Below, piece by piece: positions 61,148-64,000 of a DNA stretch of 64,000 nt. The notes under the pieces are model-generated. The model was given only the letters and a program-made list of their open reading frames with translations, did no database searches and was not told the origin of the DNA. Position numbers and translations under genes: made by a program. The stretch covers positions 6,159,350-6,223,349 of the forward strand of contig NW_024726235.1 of assembly GCF_018991925.1 (NCBI RefSeq). The letters run 5' to 3'. This DNA is from Homarus americanus (lineage: Eukaryota; Arthropoda; Malacostraca; Decapoda; Nephropidae). Each line of letters begins with the position of its first letter. The stretch's first letter is position 1.

Positions 61148-61540
61148 CAGTGAACCCTCGCTTCACGCGGTTTCACTTTACGCGTTTCCACGTTTACGCG
61201 GTACCCTGCCGAACACGGAATGCTCACTTTCCGCGGTGTGTGTACCCTTTTATGCGGAGAGCGGCTGGCGGTCCTCTCGCGCTGCGCCATTTTTGGATCC
61301 AAACCTCCCGCCATCCGCCATGTTGTGTAAGCAGCGCGAGTAGGTTGCACAGTGTATGTCTTTGTTGCGTTATCGGTGATGTCATATGACGTATCGGACT
61401 GTAATTGGGCAAAGCATCCTTACCTCCCTCCCCGCAAGCTGTGATTGGTTTAATGTACTATGACGTGCCCCGCGGGAGCGTTCAAGCCCCTTGACCTACC
61501 CGGCTACACTGTGTATATCGGTATCCATTGTTCCATAAGA

Positions 61541-63355
61541 ATGGCTTCCACCGGACCACCACCACCACCACAAAGAAACCTTGCATTACCTGGACCCAGC
61601 CGCCCTAAGCCAAAGAAGACACGACGTTCCTTAAGCTACGAAATCCAATATAAGATCATACAAGAGTTGGAGAAAGGAACAAGACAGGTTGATCTCGCGC
61701 GCCAGCATGGTGTTAACGAATCAACTATCAGGACAATTAAGAAGGATGCAGCCAAGATAAAGGAGCACATGAACATCACAAAGTCTACAGATGCTTCTAC
61801 GATCAAGTATTTCCACAACCAGGTGCTTCTGAAGATGGAAAAATTACTTGTGAGCTACTTGGTTCGTCAGGCGCGACGGAACATGGCGGTGGACACGTGC
61901 TCAGTTAAGGAGTACGCACGTGAACTGTATGCTGCAGTGTCACGAAACATGGGAATTTCAGAGCCCAAACCCTCTAATGCTTCCTCTGGGTGGTTACAGA
62001 GGTTTAAGAAGAGGAACAAGATCACCACTATCAACATTGGTGGTGAAGAAGCTTGTGCTGACCGTGTTGCGGCTAGGGAATTTCCTCCGTTTTTACGTGA
62101 GAGTATGGAGGAAGGACAGTACACCGACGACCAGGTGTTTAACATGGACGAATCTGGTCTTTTTTGGAAAAAGCTACCTTCCAAGACCTTCGTTGTGAAG
62201 AATGCCAGCAAGTGTCGGGGCCGGAAGTTGCAGAAGGAGCGCATCACCGTCCTGTTTACCACCAATGCCTCCGGTACCTGTAAGCTCAAGTTATCGGTGA
62301 TCCACACAGCACGCAAGCTGCACGCCTACAAGAGCATGGACATGACCAAGCTAAATGTCCACTGGCTGACCGCACGTAAGGCGTGGATGTTCTCTCCACT
62401 GTCCCTCTCCTGGTTTGATGACTGTTTTGTTCCCGATGTGAAGAAATTCTGTGAGCAACAGAATGTTCCATTCAAGATTTTGTTGCTGCTTGACAACGCA
62501 CTAGGACACTCGCCCCTACTGTTAGATCGTCACCCCAACGTAAAAGTGGTCTTCCTTCCTCCCAACACTACGTCTATAATACAGCCCATGGACCAAGAAT
62601 TGATCTGTAATGTAAAAGCTGCATTCTCTGCCAAGAAATTCAAGCTCCTGAACGACTACACCAACACCAAGGAAGAGTTGCGTAACCTGAGTGACGCCAA
62701 CACCGATAGCAAGAGCGAAGAAGACGAGGATCAACAGTTGGCAGAGCAAGAAGTACTTTTGAGACAATTTTGGAGAACATTCAACGTCAAGAAAGCTGTG
62801 GACTTCTTGGTGGAGGCATGGGATCAGCTGTCTGTAGCAACTGTTCGTCACGCATGGAGACATGTGTTGCAAGGTACTCCGGGTGTTAGGCAGAGTAAAT
62901 CTGTGACTGGTGAGGATCAGACTGTTGCAGTAGCAGTGGACCTTGCCAGAGAAGCTGCGCAGAGTGTTACAGCTGCAGGCTTCTCCGAGACCACCAACAA
63001 CGACATCCTGGAGGTGATAGGGGATCCTCATGTGACTACCGACGAGATGGTAGATGATGATGACGTCAGTGAAGAGGCAGGTGGTGCGTCATCCCAAGAA
63101 GAACGCCAGTTATCCCATAGTAATGTAAGGGGTGCCGTCGAGTGTATTGAGAAAGTCAAGCTCCTCCTTTCCGACGACCCTGACGCTCACAGGTATGAAA
63201 TCTTCACTACCCAGCTGTTGCAGACTATGGAGCCCTACATCAAGGTTTATCAAGACAACATAAACACCAGCCGTCAGCAAAGCATAACCGAGTTCTTCGC
63301 CCGCAACCCACCACAGCCAGCCCAAGCCAGTGATAGTGACAGGCAGAGACAGTGA
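61541..63355 (+). CDS. Tigger (pogo-type) DDE transposase, 604 residues
   Basis: ATG at 61541 is chosen because the family-like N-terminus starts there; the open frame extends upstream to 61460. Residues 28-75 hold the first helix-turn-helix (SLSYEIQYKIIQELEKGTRQ, NESTIRTIKK). Residues 100-165 hold the second CENP-B-type DNA-binding part (ending GWLQRFKKRN). The catalytic core has D203 (NMDESGLFWK), D318 (LLLLDNALGHSP) and D351 (SIIQPMDQ), giving 32 residues between the last two. QQSITEFF at 579-586 fits a PCNA-binding box. A small frame change near 63340 ends the protein at SDRQRQ. The normal acidic tail (DSDDDFEGFVREAL...EGQ) continues in the +1 frame to 63434. No stops or frameshifts disturb the core. 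E353 stands where relatives usually have Gly after PMDQ. Confidence 0.92.
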   Translation: MASTGPPPPPQRNLALPGPSRPKPKKTRRSLSYEIQYKIIQELEKGTRQVDLARQHGVNESTIRTIKKDAAKIKEHMNITKSTDASTIKYFHNQVLLKMEKLLVSYLVRQARRNMAVDTCSVKEYARELYAAVSRNMGISEPKPSNASSGWLQRFKKRNKITTINIGGEEACADRVAAREFPPFLRESMEEGQYTDDQVFNMDESGLFWKKLPSKTFVVKNASKCRGRKLQKERITVLFTTNASGTCKLKLSVIHTARKLHAYKSMDMTKLNVHWLTARKAWMFSPLSLSWFDDCFVPDVKKFCEQQNVPFKILLLLDNALGHSPLLLDRHPNVKVVFLPPNTTSIIQPMDQELICNVKAAFSAKKFKLLNDYTNTKEELRNLSDANTDSKSEEDEDQQLAEQEVLLRQFWRTFNVKKAVDFLVEAWDQLSVATVRHAWRHVLQGTPGVRQSKSVTGEDQTVAVAVDLAREAAQSVTAAGFSETTNNDILEVIGDPHVTTDEMVDDDDVSEEAGGASSQEERQLSHSNVRGAVECIEKVKLLLSDDPDAHRYEIFTTQLLQTMEPYIKVYQDNINTSRQQSITEFFARNPPQPAQASDSDRQRQ

Positions 63356-63434
63356 TGATGACTTTGAGGGATTTGTCAGGGAGGCACTAGTAAGTGTGGA
63401 TGACAGCAATGAAGACTCACCTGAGGGCCAGTAG
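63348..63434 (+). pseudogene. Displaced acidic tail of the transposase
   Basis: Frame 3 encodes DSDDDFEGFVREALVSVDDS and NEDSPEGQ then TAG at 63432-63434. It corresponds to the in-frame tails in 32274-32507 and 50668-50931, so the upstream frame change is specific to this copy. Confidence 0.8.
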
Positions 63435-63822
63435 CCTGCCCTCTGCCTCGGAACCTGCCTCCATTCCCCTACGCCGAGCCATCTCTTCTACTAACGTAAG
63501 TGTTAACCCCAACCTGTTTTTTTCTAACCTAACCTTCAGTATATTATTCTCTTATTGATTGTTTTCTTCTACATTATGTGTGTGTGAGAATACCATCATA
63601 AAGTTAAGATGTTATTTTTAGTAAAACGTACGTATTGTGTCGGGAAAAAGTGGGGTTTGGGGGTCGGCCTGGTCTCTATTTCAATTAATCCCATATGTTG
63701 TGTTGTTCACTTTATGCGGGCCGCCGTGGGTTCTTTTAACCGCGTAAAGTGAAGGTTCACTGTAGTTGAAGCTTTTAACATCACTCTCAATGGATCTTGA
63801 ATGTTTCAGCTATTAGTAGGTA

Positions 63823-64000
63823 TAGTCAGTCCTTGACTTACGACGGGGTTAGGGACCGACAACCAGGTCGTAAGTCGGAAATGCTTAAATAATACATAGA
63901 AAATCTAAAATGGGGGTCTCTCTTTCTTCTCAGCACCACAAACATTCACTTTTAAGCTTGCCAGCCATTTTAAAGTGAATTAAAGATGAAAGTTTTTGTC
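63823..64000. mobile_element. Start of a Tigger-type element, cut by window end
   Basis: It begins TAGTCAGTCCTTGACTTACG and contains GACGGGGTTAGGGACCGAC, as at 57785. It reaches GCTTGCCAGCCATTTTAAAG, the reverse complement of a transposase start with an intact ATG (minus strand). The rest lies outside the window. Confidence 0.85.

Larger units (their letters stand above)
61148..63762 (+). mobile_element. Near-complete Tigger element (2615 bp)
   Basis: TA-flanked. Ends are CAGTGAACCCTCGCTTCACG and the inverse of GCGTAAAGTGAAGGTTCACTG, matching over about 25 bp with few differences. Further TTTACGCGG motifs lie inside each end. It contains one long transposase frame (61541-63355) and an AT-rich 3' part shared with the deleted derivatives. 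Confidence 0.93.

Overview
The window is animal nuclear DNA: introns with GT/AG borders, long microsatellites, and a dense layer of DNA transposons and non-LTR retrotransposons. A run of the arthropod telomere unit TTAGG, together with the particular mix of Tigger and LINE families, points to an arthropod, most likely a malacostracan or decapod crustacean. The species assignment is inference; no rRNA or mitochondrial marker is present.

Host gene. I recognise one host gene, a caprin (RNA-granule protein) on the + strand. Four coding exons are supported: 7258-7500, 8097-8258, 9781-9954 and 24525-25790. All junctions are phase 0 and together they give 614 residues plus a stop. The 5' coding exons were not found and may lie upstream of the window. 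The last intron (9955-24524) is about 14.6 kb and is packed with transposon debris. The terminal exon encodes a Q/P-rich region, a likely G3BP-binding motif and an RGG-rich tail. A perfect hairpin carrying a let-7 seed match follows about 110 nt after the stop.

Layout. 1-7257: (TA)n tracts, Tigger remnants, foldbacks, a decayed LINE ORF1 and a Tigger N-terminal pseudogene. 7258-25925: caprin, with introns holding Tigger-type elements, a retroelement with an endonuclease-like C-terminus, and an RNase H-bearing LINE. 25926-30840: sparse DNA ending in a higher-order minisatellite. 30840-33190: LINE, gypsy-integrase and Tigger fragments stacked on each other. 35190-47510: several copies of one LINE family, two of them head to head at 41752, one split by a foldback that contains a (TTAGG)n tract; also two LTR-like sequences. 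46590-51939: a run of TA-flanked inverted-repeat elements. 57102-60343: one Tigger inside another. 61148-63762: a near-complete Tigger with an uninterrupted 604-residue transposase. 63823-64000: the start of another Tigger-type element.

How the parts relate. The full-length Tigger at the right end is the apparent relative of three short internally deleted elements (243-844, 31986-32610, 50614-51239). These keep the coding segment for the transposase C-terminus, including a PCNA-binding (PIP-box) type motif. The LINE copies share a 3' end with a short hairpin and a (TAAAAG)n-like tail. No rRNA, tRNA, CRISPR or prokaryotic feature was seen. All family assignments come from reading the sequence, without database searches.
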